A stretch of DNA of 64,000 nucleotides, taken from positions 4,092,001 through 4,156,000 of the forward strand of contig OZ316892.1 in NCBI GenBank assembly GCA_973895155.1. The letters are read 5' to 3'. Numbering within the stretch: the first letter of the stretch is position 1; each line of letters begins with the position of its first letter. A program made the translations under genes and the position numbers. Source of the stretch: Marsupella aquatica (taxonomy: Eukaryota > Marchantiophyta). Below the pieces are notes generated by a model. That model did no database searches and had not been told where the DNA came from. It was given only the letters and a program-made list of their open reading frames with translations. Below are positions 12,281 to 28,244 of this stretch, piece after piece.

Positions 12281-14253
12281 TCAAACAAATGTGAAACATA
12301 TATAGCAGAAGCCTTTGTACTCCTCATTTGGGATAAATCCTACAAATTCCTCCCCTTCATCATGCCAACTTGCCTTCACACAAGCTTCAACAACTTTGGG
12401 AAACTTGGTTCTATCAGAAAACCCTGCTATGTAAGCCAAGTGAGTGTAGACCTGAAATCTTTTCCTTCTCATGACAGTTTCAGCATAACTATATGCTGCG
12501 CACATGATAAATTGTTTCATCGGGACTACAGGATTGAGATCCATGTGACACTCTGAAATTGTAGTAGAGAATTCAGGAAAATCAGCTTGGACTTGTTCCA
12601 ATGTGACAGTCCGAACAATAGGTGGAGCATCGCCAACATCAGCAGGATCCTGCCAACTCAAGGTGTAGGTCCCGTTTTCATGTTCAGTCAATGTGGCTCT
12701 CAACTTTCTAATTGGTGCCATGTTCCTGAAAAAATCAAACACTCAAATATCACATATGTTGTTGCTGCCCAACACTCACATACAATATGAATTCAACAAT
12801 AGAGATCCAGCAGAGAGACCGACTCAAATCACCCAAAACCAAATCTGACTCATTGCAACAAGACATGAATACTACATTGCTCGAAAATTGACATTGCAAT
12901 GTAACGAAGGAGGAGAGGGGACCAGAGAGTTGATACTATCCCTAGTGAAGCTGAAGCTGGAATGTGGGCACAACGACATGAGCAAGGAGCTTGTTAGCTA
13001 CGGAGCGAGCGACCTTGACCTATAGCAACGAGCAAGCTTGAGCAGCAATCGAGCTTGGTGAGGGACCCCGAGGCAGAAGCAAGTTGAAGCAGCAAGCGAG
13101 CTTGGACAGAGGCAGCAACAAGTTGAAGCAGCGAGCTTTGACCGAGGCAGCAGCGAGTTGAAGTGGCGAGCTTCAGCAGCAACAGCCGAGGCTGTAGCAA
13201 GATTCAGCAGCAAGCTTGGACCGAGGCAGCAGCGAGTGAGGGCAACAACGAGTTGAAGCGGCGAGCTTCAGCAGCAACAGCCGAGGCAGCAACAAGATTT
13301 CAGCAGCAAGCGAGCTTGGACCAAGGCAGCAGCGAGCGAGGGCAGCAGCAAGTTGAAGCGGCGAGCTTCAGCAACAACAGTCGAGGCAGCAACAAGATTC
13401 AACAGCGAGTTCAAGCAATGAGTTGAAACAGCAAATCTATTCAACAGCAAGTTGAGTTGAAGCACAAAATTGATTCAGCAGCGAGATCAAGCAGGAAATC
13501 GAGCAACAACAGCGAGCAGGGGCAGCCGAGAGCTTTGCGAACAGGGGCAGCCAAGGGCGCAGCGAGTAAGGCAGTCCGTGGATGGCTATGGCAGTCGTAA
13601 GCTCGAAGGGAGGAGGCCATACATTCAGCTGGGAGGCAGGAGCGAGCCTCGGCAGCAATAGCCTCAGCAGCACCGAGTTGAAGTCAGCAGCAAGTCGAAT
13701 GAAGCAGCGAGTTGAATGAAGCACCAACAGCCAAGGATGCATCAAGCTTCGGCAATCGATTGAGTGGAAACAGCAACCAGGGGCAGCAGATGGCGCAACG
13801 AGCATGGGCACACTGTGGCTGGCTATGGCAGCCAAAACCTCGAAGGGAGGAGTGTGAGAGGAGGCCAGCAGCTCGCAGGGGTCGAAGGGAGGAGCGCGGG
13901 AGGAGGCGAGCAGCTCGCAGGGGCAGCTCGTTGCAGTCTAGGGCTGGTGGGGGAGGGGAGGGCGGTCCTGCTGACCCCGGGTTAGTCCCTCGGGTTCGAA
14001 CTGGTCTCTGACCCAGCGGGCAGGGCTCGGGGTCCTTATGTACCCCGAGTTGTGGTTTAAGGGTTTGGATAGTATTGGAACTTGAAAACTTGTGGGGAAA
14101 GAAACAGGAATTTAGTGGCTTACATATGTCTGGGCCAACTATATCCACGGCATCAGCATAGGCTCGAGCTAGAAGTTCTCTATATGTTTTAGCATTTTCA
14201 GTAACCACCTGGATGCCATGGGCACCATACTGACCTACTTGTAGTTCTTTCAA
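12281..14253 (-). CDS. Hypothetical minus-strand exons of unknown function (possibly transposon-derived)
   Basis: Two exon-like blocks are supported by splice signals. The first is about 14253-14133, encoding VVTENAKTYRELLARAYADA and ending at donor GTAAGC. The second begins at 12725 after a TTTTTTCAG acceptor and runs to a stop at 12281; it encodes NMAPIRKLRATLTEHENGTY, then HMDLNPVVPMKQFIMCAAYS and a tail rich in Phe and Tyr. I do not recognise a family. The intervening 1.4 kb holds the GCAGC minisatellite, so any intron is repeat-filled. The neighbouring transposase pseudogene makes a transposon origin plausible. Exon linkage is inference and could be wrong. Confidence 0.3.
13010..13460. 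repeat. GCAGCAACAAGTTGAAGC-type minisatellite
   Basis: Short units combining GAGTTGAAGCGGCGAGCTTC and AGCAGCAACAGCCGAGGCAGC are repeated irregularly, with weaker continuation to about 13700. The repeat is open in several frames on both strands, giving Leu/Ser- or Gln/Ala-rich frames that are best treated as repeat artefacts. Confidence 0.85.
13740..14000. repeat. GC-rich imperfect repeat (CTCGAAGGGAGGAG units)
   Basis: Blocks such as GGCAGC..GGCTATGGCAGCC and CTCGAAGGGAGGAG recur at about 13575-13620 and 13795-13930. GC content is clearly above the surroundings. No gene was recognised. Confidence 0.6.
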
Positions 14254-14944
14254 AGGTTAGGGGGTGAATCTGGTTCTATCGTGACACTTCAGGTCTCCAT
14301 ATATTGTTCTTTTTAGGTCGACATTCTCGTTGGTTTGTTGTTTGGTTTTCACTTGTTCTGGCATTTAAAACTTGTGTTGGGCTTTCTGGGGTTACAATTA
14401 CACTTACTCTATTACGTAGGGCACAAGCCAATACTACAAGGTACACTATTTACCATACTCAGTGTTACTACAAATATAGTGTAACAGGATTATGCGAGTA
14501 AGGAAGTTTTGAAACTCAACTAACATTAATTACAGAACATACTAACATAACACTAAAATCAATGATTCCTGTGAGAATACACAATACACATTTGTAAATG
14601 GAATAATGATTAATGTAATGTAATGGTTTAGTTAGGCTCTCTCATTTAATGCATTCATGGTCTATGTTATTGTCTAAAAATTCTAGTTTTTCATAACATT
14701 GTCATCTCACACTTTCCACACCCAAATAGTGTGCCTACCTGACAACAAGATTCATTGTTTCAAGCAATATTTTGGGTATCAATCTTCCCACCACAAATAA
14801 TGTGAGCTGAATGTCCCCTTTTTGGATCACTTGCAATTAATAGCTTACTGATAATACTGAGTAAGTGTTAGTGACAATTTTTTGTGCTGTTCAAATTTTT
14901 GGAAGTCACACAATTAGTGTTAGTAACACTATAATTTTTAATAA

Positions 14945-15121
14945 TTTAAAAAAAATAAAAATGTAAGGGGAAATCTGTAAAACCCCACAGATAAGGATCA
15001 GTCAGTCACAACTTTTGAACCCAGGGCCTAATACTCACTACTCAAGTGAGCTAGGGATCAGTCAATCACAACTTTTGAACCCAGGACCTAAGTCTCACCA
15101 CTCAAGTGAGCTACCACACAA
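14945..15121 (-). mobile_element. tRNA-derived SINE-like unit with duplicated head
   Basis: On the minus strand the segment begins GTGTGGTAGCTCACTTGAGTG, resembling a tRNA A box, and continues to GGTCCTGGGTTCAAAAGTT, resembling a B box. The head is repeated downstream in diverged form (TAGCTCACTTGAGTAGTGAG then GGCCCTGGGTTCAAAAGTTG). A T-rich tail follows near 14945-14965. This is the arrangement expected of a pol-III SINE with a dimeric head. No target duplication was established. Confidence 0.5.
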
Positions 15122-15680
15122 CCATCTCTCTTGCCTCTCTTGGCAGTTTCCTCAACCCTTGTAACTATCATGATGAAAGCTGCCAATTCAGCGAGAGACA
15201 CAACCTCTCTCTCAAGCAAGGTATAGAATAGTGGAGTTTATTGAAGCTCTTCTCTCTCTTTATCCAGTGCGGCAGTCACGCCAAATCTCGTCCCCAAATA
15301 ATTTGCGTTATCGGGCCATTGGAGGCCCGAGGCCGTCCATCTATAACATCCACGGCAGTGGAGCAGCTAGTCAAACTACAGTCCTGTACGGTCGCCCCGA
15401 AGTGCCGCCAGTTTAGCTGACCCGCTTTCCAGTGAAGGACAGCTACTGTAGATTAGCTGAAGAATTGAAGACGAACGAGAGAACATATCGATCAACGAGG
15501 AAACATCGAGAGTAGAGCTCCGTAATAAATCATATGTCGCTCCGAATTGTGTGAGACATATGAAGGGGATCGATCGAAGGCGAGCTCTCCAGTCTAGTCG
15601 ACGCCCCGACGAACGTAAGACACGCAGGTAGGGAGGGCGCAGGAGGGAAGAGTGGAGGTGGAGGTGGAATTGCAAGAGCA

Positions 15681-19711
<4,031 letters not shown>

Positions 19712-21351
19712 TAGGATGGACGTGATCCTTTGGCGTTTACACATCAGAGTATAGTTGCTCGCTGTAAATATTGTATCTGCCCTTTTATTTGGCAGTCCAT
19801 TTTTTGGGTACCTCCAAATAACCATTGTGGATCAGAAACCTCACTTACAAAATTTTGGGATAGGACAGCCCCAATTGTTTCAGGAAAAGATTTATAGGCG
19901 GTTAGATTGAAGTCACTCCTCCGTCACTGCAAGTACAAAAGAGTGTTTAGCCCGATGAGAAATCTCATCTTTTGTGAAATTCGATACAACAGCAGTTGCT
20001 GTACATTCTCTTTTCTGGCCTGGCTAACTCAGGGACCTGAGATTTCTGCGTGACGAGTCAATATATCCAGGACAGTTGTTAAAGGAAGTATAAAGATTCA
20101 ATGATGTCAAATCCAGAAGTTCGAAAGAAAACGGAATTCTGTGGGATGGCTCAGAGTTGGCTAGTAGCGAGAAGCGTCGATGTGTTGCATTTGGCCTAGG
20201 TCTCAGAAATCAGCCCTGCCCAATGTCATTAGGATTGCATGCACTTATCATAAGCTTCTAGAAAAGTACAAGCAGCAGAGGCAACTCACCTTGTTGCAAG
20301 TCTAGGCTAAGTGAGCAGACAACCTTTGTTTAAAGAGAGTTTTGGAAAATTCTAACCAGGGTGGATCAATGAAATAGACTTCCTTCTCTGGAATTTTGGC
20401 TGGGACTGAGTGAAGATAGGTCCGCAGCCAAAGAAAACAAGGCCCCCTGCCTGGTCACTATTCACTTCTGCCCAAGTGAACAGTGCCATCCCATTCTGTT
20501 CCACCCCCGACCTCGCTTACTGGCTATCTGCAAAGAAGGAAAGATGTTGGCTGAGTTGGGTTGTAACCGTGGAAAAGCATGGTTAGGCTAATGAGTGCTG
20601 TCAACCAAAGTAGGGTGGAAAAGCATGGTTAGGCTAATGATGGCTGTCAACCAAAGTAGGGTGGGAGGTTTTTGAGGGCACAAAAACACGGATTCAAACT
20701 TCTCATGTGACTTTGGATGAAGGCGACAGTTGTTGGCCAAGTTGCACGCAGTGCAGGAGCTGGCCCCTGTTTAACTCAACCATGCTCGAAAACTCAGTTC
20801 ACTTTATGGATATCTAAAACTTTTGCAAATTTCTCACAAAATAGAAAGTATTCTGGAAGCCATTGTCTTCCAGTTGAAGATCTTGTTGTCTGTCTATCTC
20901 GGAATGGTGAGCGGATTCCTCATACTTCTAATATCAGTGGTGTCCATTGTCATGGTTTTATCGAGATAGAACGTACCCAAACTAGAAGTTTGAAGCTAGG
21001 ATGGATGCCTGCTTCTGGTTTGGTGCTAGGGAAGAATTATTTTATCTGGGCACCCTCCATCCTGTGGGAACACCAGCATATCCCTTGGGAGCTTCAAACT
21101 CCCTAGACAAGTGACAAACCTTCAACGCAATTTATTCCTTAATCTCTTGTGGAGAACACTGCAACTCACTCCAAATATCAAGGCAGGCTCTTAGACAAGG
21201 ATGGACCTCATCACTCCAAAATATGTCTGGTCTTTTGCTGTCTACCTGTCATGGTAATGTGCAACTAGCCACAAGGTAGTATGGCTGGCAAAAGATGTAA
21301 AATACAGGACATTGGGGAATTTCAATACTGTGTAAAATGAACGGATGATGG

Positions 21352-21690
21352 AGGAAGGGAAAACTACCAACGAACCCTTACAAGTTGCCTAATTTACCAA
21401 AATGCCCCTCCTAATCGTTGGCATGCAAGTGTTCTCATTACTCTGCAGAACGAACTAAAACTATAGGAAGGGAAAATTATCAAAGAACCCTCACAAATTG
21501 ATTAATTTACCAAATTACCCCTCCTAATTCTATGGAATGCAACTGTTCTCATTACTCTGCAGAACGAACTAATAATATAGAAAGGGAAAATTACCAACGA
21601 ACGCTGACAAGTTGCCTAATTTACCACAATACCGCTCCTAATTCTTTGGAGTGCAAGTGTTCCTTCTGCTGCCTGTCAATGGCCATTGAG
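21352..21690. repeat. Three-copy tandem array, 113-bp unit
   Basis: Units begin at about 21352, 21465 and 21578 with GGAAGGGAAAA, then ACAAGTTGCCTAATTTACCA and TTCTCATTACTCTGCAGAAC. Period is 113 bp between successive starts; the third unit is partial. Confidence 0.9.
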
Positions 21691-21975
21691 AGTAGTTTGC
21701 TATGCAATGTGCACTGTGATGCACAATACAGGACAATATATAGACTACGATTTGTTGCAAGTCCCCTACAAGAGTCAGTGGCCTTGTGAGAAACAAGGAA
21801 CACCTTTGCCTAGTTGAGACATTGCAGGGATATTCTAGTAAATTCCAAACTTTAATGGCATTTTGGTATTTTTGGTAGCTTATTGGGGTAAGTTTAAAAC
21901 TTTCCCATGCATGAATACATGCACACAATGTGCAACCTAATACCAATGTCAGCTGTCACCGAGGTTAATCATTTA

Positions 21976-22345
21976 TAACCCAGTCTACAACGAAGTACTT
22001 TTCCAGTATACCCTTAATTTGGGCTTCACTGTGACTTGTCCAGGATTAGCTAAGATAACCTACGTAAAACCATTGTCTGTTGTAACCCTGGTTAACAATT
22101 TCTCAACCTAGTCTACCATGGAGTCCTTTTCCAGTTTACAGCTAATTAAACTTCTCTGTGACTTCTCCATGGTTAGTTTAGCCTAAATACCATTGCCCGC
22201 TGCAACCCTGGGTAACAGTTTCTCAACCCAGTCCACTACGGGAGGACTTCTGCAGTGTACACTTAATTAAGGTTCCCTGAACATGTCCAGGGTTAATTAG
22301 GTACCATTGTCAGTTGTAACTTTCTTTAAAACGGTTCTCAACCCA
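21976..22345. repeat. Tandem array, unit about 125 bp, three diverged copies
   Basis: TCTCAACC(C/T)AGTC..AC followed by a TTCCAGT block, a TTAATT block and TTGTAACCCTGG recurs near 21976, 22103, 22224 and 22336. Copies are clearly diverged. Confidence 0.75.
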
Positions 22346-22739
22346 GCCGATTACTTTCAGGAAAGGCAGTCGCATAAAATGACGTGGGGCCAATAAGGTC
22401 AGGCCAAGAGGACGACAGACTGACAGAGGAAGCTAAGGGGGGCGTTGAGATAGAACCATAAGTTTAGTGCGCGCTGTGGTAGGGAGGCAGTACAAGGGCC
22501 TGGAGCATACCGTGGGTTGCATACATACCTGGGCGGGGTTAATCGCTGATCCTGAAGGGCGACAGCCTAAGACGAGCTCTCCCATTGCACATGACGGCCG
22601 GGTGAGTCTTAGCATTTCTCCAAGGGGAATATGCACGTCATAATTTGTGCTCGAGGAGGCTCGCGTTCGCGCGGCCTCCACCAATGTAAAAGGACCATCA
22701 TCTGAATTTTGATATGGACGGCGCGTCCTCCGATTTTCA

Positions 22740-24770
22740 GGTGTCCAGGCAGTTTTCCTTCGTCGCAGTCAGTCGGAGGATCTTGTCTGGTCTTGCGATT
22801 TCTTCAACATTCGGTGTTGAGACAGCTTCTTCTGAATCGTCGTCGGGATCTAGTGAGGTTCGCGCGTTTCTTCAACCACTCAGTCAGTCGGAGGATCGTC
22901 TTGCGATTTCTTCAACATTCGGTGTTGAGACAGTCTTCTGCTGAATCGTCGTCGGGATTTAGTGAGGTTTGCGCGTTTCTTCAACCACTGCGTCGAGACA
23001 GCCTTTTTTCAATGGTCGTCGGGTTTATGTAAGGTTCGCGCGTTTTGTACAACCTTCGGTGTTGAGACAGTCTTCTTCTGAATCGTCGTCGGGATTTAGT
23101 GAGGTTCGCGCGTTTCCTCAACCACTGCGTCGAGACAGCCTTTTTTCAATGGTCGTCGGGTTTATGTAAGGTTCGCGCGTTTTGTACAACCTTCGGTGTT
23201 GAGACAGGTTCTTCTGAATCGTCGTCGGGATTTAGTGAGGTTCGCGCGTTTCTTCAACCACTGCGTCGAGACAGCCTTTTTTCAATGGTCGTCGGGTTCA
23301 TGTAAGGTTCGCGCGTTTTGTACAACCTTCGGTGTTGAGACAGGTTCTTCTGAATCGTCGTGGGGATTTAGTGAGGTTCGCGCGTTTCTTCAACCACTGC
23401 GTCGAGACAGCCTTTTTTCAATGGTCGTCGGGTTTATGTAAGGTTCGCGCGTTTTGTACGACCTTCGGTGTTGAGGCAGTCTCCTTCTAAATCTTCGTCG
23501 GGATTTAGTGAGGTTCGCGCGTTTTTTCAACCACTGTCGAGACAGCTTTTTCTCAATGGTCGTCGGGATTATGTGAGGTTCGCGCGTTTCTACAACCTTC
23601 GGTGTTGAGACAGCTCCTTCTGAATCGTCGTCGGGATTAAGTGAGGTGCGCGCGTTTCTTCAACCACTGTGTCGAGACGGCTTTCTCTCAATGGACGTCG
23701 GGATTATGTGAGGTTCGCGCGTTTCTTCAACTTTCGATGTCTAGACAGCTTTTTCTCCATCGTCGTTGGGATTAAGTGAGGTTCGCGCGTTTCTACTTCC
23801 TTCGGTGTTGAGACAGCCTCTTCTGAACCGTCGTCGGGATTAAGTGAGGTTCGCGCGTTTCTTCAACCTTCGGTGTCTAGACAGCTTTTTCTCAATGGTC
23901 GTCGGGATTATGTGAGGTTCGCGCGTTTCTACAACCTTCGGTGTCGAAACAGCTTTTTCTCAATTGTCGTCGGGTTTAAGTGAGGTTTGTGCGATTCTTC
24001 AACCTTCGGTGTCGAGACAGCTTCTTCTGAATCGTCGTCGGGATTAAGTGAGGTTCGCGCGTTTCTTCGACCTTAGGTGTCGAGACAGCTTTCTCTCAAC
24101 CGTCGTCATTTTGGGATTAGTCATTGGGGTTTAAGTGAGGTTTGCGCGTTTCTTCAACCTTTGCTGTCGAGACAGTCTTTCCTCAACCGCCGTCGTCGGG
24201 ATCTAAGAGGTGCGGGCGTTTCTCTTACAGTCGGGTCGAGAGTGGATCGAGACAGTGCTTTAACTTTAGTGTCGAGAGTCGAGATAGTGCTCCATCGTTA
24301 TCGGGGTCGAATTGAGAGGTCGGGGGGTTTCTCCAACCTCTGCTGTGGAGAGGTTAGACTCCTGCTCCATCACTATCGGGACCTAATCGGGAGTTTCGGG
24401 CATTGCACCACCCTTTGGTGTCGACAGTCGAGATATTGCTCCATCGTTATCGGGAGCTAATTGAGAGGCTCTGGCATTTCTCCAACATTTGGTGTTGAGA
24501 GTCGAGACAGTGGTCCATCGTTATCGAAAGCTAAATGAGAGCTTCCGGCGTTTCTCAAACCTTTGGGGCCGAGAGTCAAACAGTGCTCCTTTGTTATCGC
24601 GTATAATTTAGAGATTCGGGCATTGCTCCAACCTTTGGTTTCGAGAGTAGAGACTTCGAGAGTTGAGACAGTACTCTATAGTTCTCGTAATCTAATTGAG
24701 AGGTTCGGGCATTGCTCTAACCTTTGGTGTTGAGAGTCGAGACAGTGGTCCATCGACGGGTGTAGCTGAG
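22740..24770. repeat. Satellite-like array, 68-bp monomer in 136-bp dimers
   Basis: The core GAGGTTCGCGCGTTTCTTCA recurs at 22858, 22967, 23034, 23104, 23171, 23240, 23307, 23376 and 23443, and onward to about 24060. Two monomer types alternate: one has CCACTGCGTCGAGACAGCC..CAATGGTCGTCGGG, the other has CCTTCGGTGTTGAGACAG..CTGAATCGTCGTCGGG. Together they form a dimeric higher-order unit of 136-137 bp. From about 24150 to 24770 the array continues as longer, diverged units containing GTCGAGACAGTG and CATCGTTATCGGG. CpG is strikingly frequent in the core. Confidence 0.93.
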
Positions 24771-27244
24771 AGGTGCCGCTGCTAATTAGGTGTTCTTCTG
24801 CGACGACGGAATTATAGCAGAAGCATATTTCATGAACAGTCGAACGGGAGGAAGTAATTAACGGGCACTGTGTGAAGTGCTGGATGCTGGAGGTTTTCTT
24901 TTGGAATTTGAATGGTAGTAATTTTCGTAGATAGACTTCTTCAAACCTCGAAACGAGAAGCTGTGACGTGAATGTTAAGAGTAGGTGACGACTTTTCGTC
25001 GAATTTGGCCTCTTCGGAAGTAGTGCTTGCTTCTCAGGAACGTTTTGCGCGACAGTTTCTTGATTTGGTGTAGGGTTTCAGGGTTTATAGTTTTGTACGA
25101 TGCGAATGACACTGAAGAGTTTTGTCCTTGAAGATGCGAGCTCACGGTTTTGGATCCCTGGCATCGTGATTGAGGGGTTAGAGTTTAGCATGAGGCCAAT
25201 TTACACTGCGCCATGTCTCCGTTCCTGAATAGTGTTATCCTTAAAGAAGCCAGTTCATGGATCTGGATTACTGGCATCGTGTTCACTTGTGGAACCGAGC
25301 GCGGGTGGTGGTTGAGGTACAGTATCTTAAAGTGAAAGTGTGCTCACAGAAGCCAGTTCAGTTGGAGTCCAATTGTTTCTGTCCGTGGCGGGGGAGACAT
25401 ACTAAGGTTTCGCATCGTCCTCCCAGAATGGTTACAACAAATCCACGAGGTCTCCACCCTCCCCAGTTATCTGCATCGCCCCTCCCTAAACCTGAATTCG
25501 AGTGTGTGGCAAACCTTCACCTATGACTGCGGTGGACGGAGTTTCTACCTCACAAGGGTGCATGTTTTCTGACTCCCTGCAATGGAGATGTGCCCTTCCG
25601 CTATCAACAATGTCACGTTTCGAGAACATGTAGTGCATGATTGTGCTCCCCAGAAGCCTCAGCGTAGGTGCACAGCTTGCTGTTCAGACTCGAGATCATT
25701 GCAGTTTGGTTTACCCAGACTCGAATGGTCTTGACTCAGACAACAAGTTGGGTTCACCACCTCCATGTCGCAGTGTGCCGAACTTTCTATTTAGAGTCCA
25801 GTCCCTTAGTGTGAACAACTTTCTGGTGCACAACTTGCTGTTGAGAGTCGAGGTTGTTGAAGTTCGGTTTACCCGGACTGGACTTCAATGATCTCGACCC
25901 AGGACGCCAAGTTGTGTCCATCACCTCCATATGGCTACGTGCACAATTGAATCAACAACACGAGTGCACACTTTGCTGTTCAGAGTCTAGATCAATGCAG
26001 TTTGGTTTACCCAGACTTCAATGATCCCGACCCAGGATAGCAATGTCCCTCGATTCACCGCTTCCATGTGGCCACGTGCACAACTGAATCAACAACATAG
26101 GTGCACAATTTGCTGTTGATTCTAGATCTATGAAGTTCGGTTTTACCAAGACTTCAATGATCTCGACTCAGGACACCAAGGTCTGCACTTCACAACAGTT
26201 TTGATCTATGAAGTTCGGTTTTACCAAGACTTCAATGATCTCGACTCAGGACACCAAGGTCTGCACTTCACAACAGTTTTGCTCCACGGTAGAACACTTC
26301 CATTTCCATCTGACATCACTTGGGTTGGACAACATTTTTACTTGACGTCAGTGGCGCCCAATAACATTTACACTGAACAACAGTTGCCCTTGACAACCTC
26401 AAAATGATCAACATTTCCATCTCGTGCCCAATAACATTTACACTGAACAACAGTTGCCCTTGACAACCTCAAAATGATCAACATTTCCATCTGACATCAC
26501 TTGGGTTGGACAACATTGTTACTTGACGTCAGTGGCGCCCAATAACATATACACTGAACAACAGTTGCCCTTGACAACCTCAAAATGATCAACAACAGTA
26601 CTGCTCAATTATTTGCCTTGATTGATAGCACTTCGGCTACAGTTCATGAAGATTGCCCAAATTTTGTTTACAGCCACTTTAATTTAAGAAGAGGGAGTAA
26701 CAAATGAACTTGAAAGATCAAGAACTAAGGACAAAGGCGCTCGCATGGATTTTCTTGTGAATTCAAAGCGAAATTTTCCAAATTGTCGGTCAAGTCAAAT
26801 GTAATAATTACTGACAAACAAGATGAGCAATGAATTGATGCCGTGAGAAAAAAGGCATCTAAGATCAGGCAGCGAAAGACACTGCAGTTATCGAAACGTT
26901 CCTTCTCAAGCAAAATTGAATCACTAGCTTGGTCTTTGCATGAAGTTGACGAATAAGTGCCAGAAGTTCATTGTCAACAGTCTGGAGGAGACTCGTGTGC
27001 AAGAGCCAGGGCATTGTGAAACTTCTCTAGTTTTACTGTTAAAAAAAGAAACTCTTAGGCCTTTTAATGCTTAGGCCCTAAAACCAGGTCCTAAAAGGGA
27101 GGCCCAAAGTCTCTCTAAAGGGGACAATGGGCAAAACAACCATGAGAAGTATGAAGGGTGAGTGGTATTCTAGTGCTCAGGCCCTAAAAGGGAGGCAAAA
27201 GGTTTCTCTAATGGATATATCAACCACTTGTAAGTGCATAACAC
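24771..27244. other. Gene-free stretch with dispersed duplications
   Basis: No gene recognised. It holds the duplicated blocks listed at 25660-26600. The remaining sequence is unique, with no frames of interest. Confidence 0.5.
25660..26600. repeat. Imperfect repeats of about 140-bp and 78-bp units
   Basis: GTGCACA..TTGCTGTT followed by a GA(T/C)CTATGAAGTTCGGTTT-like block and a CAATGATCTCGACTCAGGA block recurs from about 25668, 25828, 25965 and 26101. A 78-bp perfect-looking tandem pair follows (starts 26125 and 26203). The block CCAATAACATTTACACTGAA then recurs at about 26358, 26429 and 26540. Confidence 0.8.
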
Positions 27245-27530
27245 GCTCCTCCATAGGTGGGTATGTCCTAGCCAACTAAGTAAGATGCTCTACCTAAGTG
27301 AAAGCATCTCAAAAGCATCATAAAGGCACTTCAAGGATCGCTCCTCCATAGGTGGGTATGTCCTAGCCAACTAAGTAAGATGCTCTACCTAGGTGAAAGA
27401 ATCTCAAAAGCATCATAAAGGCACTTCAAGGATCGCTCCTCCATAGGTGGGTATGTCCTAGCCAACTAAGTAAGATGCTCTACCTAGGTGAAAGAATCTC
27501 AAAAGCATCATAAAGGCACTTCAAGGATCA
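27245..27530. repeat. Three-copy tandem array, 95-bp unit
   Basis: GCTCCTCCATAGGTGGGTAT begins at 27245, 27340 and 27435, giving an exact 95-bp period with nearly identical copies. Confidence 0.95.
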
Positions 27531-27545
27531 CGTATCCTATAAAGA

Positions 27546-27760
27546 TCAAGGATCACAAATGCACTTAGGTAGCAAGGAAGTTGGGACTAAATCCTATAAA
27601 GAACTAGCAAAAGTAGTCACTACCAAGTGGTGTATCCTATAAAGATCAAGGTTCACATATACTAGGATCAAGGATCACAAATGCACTTAGGTAGCAAGGA
27701 AGTTGGGACTAAATCCTATAAAGAACTAGCAAAAGTAGTCACTACCAAGTGGTGAACTGA
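27546..27760. repeat. Two-copy duplication, offset about 121 bp
   Basis: GATCACAAATGCACTTAGGT through CACTACCAAGTGGTG occurs twice, around 27550-27634 and 27671-27755, almost identical. Confidence 0.9.
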
Positions 27761-27886
27761 GTATCCAAAGAACACCTGGAGCACACCAAAAACCCAGGTG
27801 GTGCTCTAAATTTGAGGGTAACCCTCAAGGACCCCACCAAACAGCACCAACTACGCAAAAAGGATGACTACCGTTTTCCCCCGAAC

Positions 27887-28230
27887 TGTTAGATATTGCT
27901 CTAGTCTTGTGACTCATGAGCTAACCACAGTTAGTCTAACTCGGGTTAGGACTTAGCTAATGTTAGTGGTAGTGTTGTTGTGTATATAGCCAGGGCTGAT
28001 GCCAGACCCTGGTGGAACTTAGGCTCATTGTTACGGAGCTAGTTGAGAGATAGGGAGAGCTTGTGCTGTGGATGTTTGGTATGGCCGGTCGGCCTAGAGT
28101 GCAGTAAAGCTCTTGTGTGTTCCCGTGGACGTAGCCTCATGTGGAGGTGAACCACGTATCTCTCTGTGTTGACTATTGTGCGTTGGATGGTTCATGGGCT
28201 TGCCGTTACGAATGTCGTCTATGCTCAACA
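27887..28230 (+). repeat. 5' LTR of the copia element
   Basis: 344 bp, TG..CA ends, identical in layout to the 3' LTR. A TATATA box lies at 27983-27988. The poly(A) signal AATAAA present in the 3' LTR is changed to AGTAAA here. Confidence 0.96.
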
Positions 28231-28232
28231 AG

Positions 28233-28244
28233 TGGTATGAGAGC
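28233..28244 (+). promoter_or_regulatory. Copia primer-binding site (initiator tRNA-Met)
   Basis: TGGTATGAGAGC begins 3 bases after the 5' LTR. It matches the usual copia site TGGTATCAGAGC with one mismatch. It primes minus-strand cDNA synthesis in active relatives. Confidence 0.9.

Larger units (their letters stand above)
19712..22740. other. Intergenic region downstream of CNOT11, repeats only
   Basis: The first few hundred bases are presumably CNOT11 3' UTR. A 60-bp two-copy duplication (AAAGCATGGTTAGGCTAATG with CTGTCAACCAAAGTAGGGTG) lies at 20570-20665, followed by the arrays at 21352-21690 and 21976-22345. The longest open frame here (20717-21106) has no recognisable domain. Confidence 0.5.

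Noticed and set aside
13163-13835. Ser/Leu-rich or Gln/Ala-rich frames on both strands
   Set aside because: Low-complexity products of the GCAGC minisatellite.
20717-21106. A 129-codon plus-strand frame downstream of CNOT11
   Set aside because: No conserved motif; lies among decayed repeats.
22709-23441. Several overlapping plus-strand frames of 60-110 codons
   Set aside because: They are produced by the 68-bp satellite; the same peptide fragments recur in shifted frames with no start context or domain.
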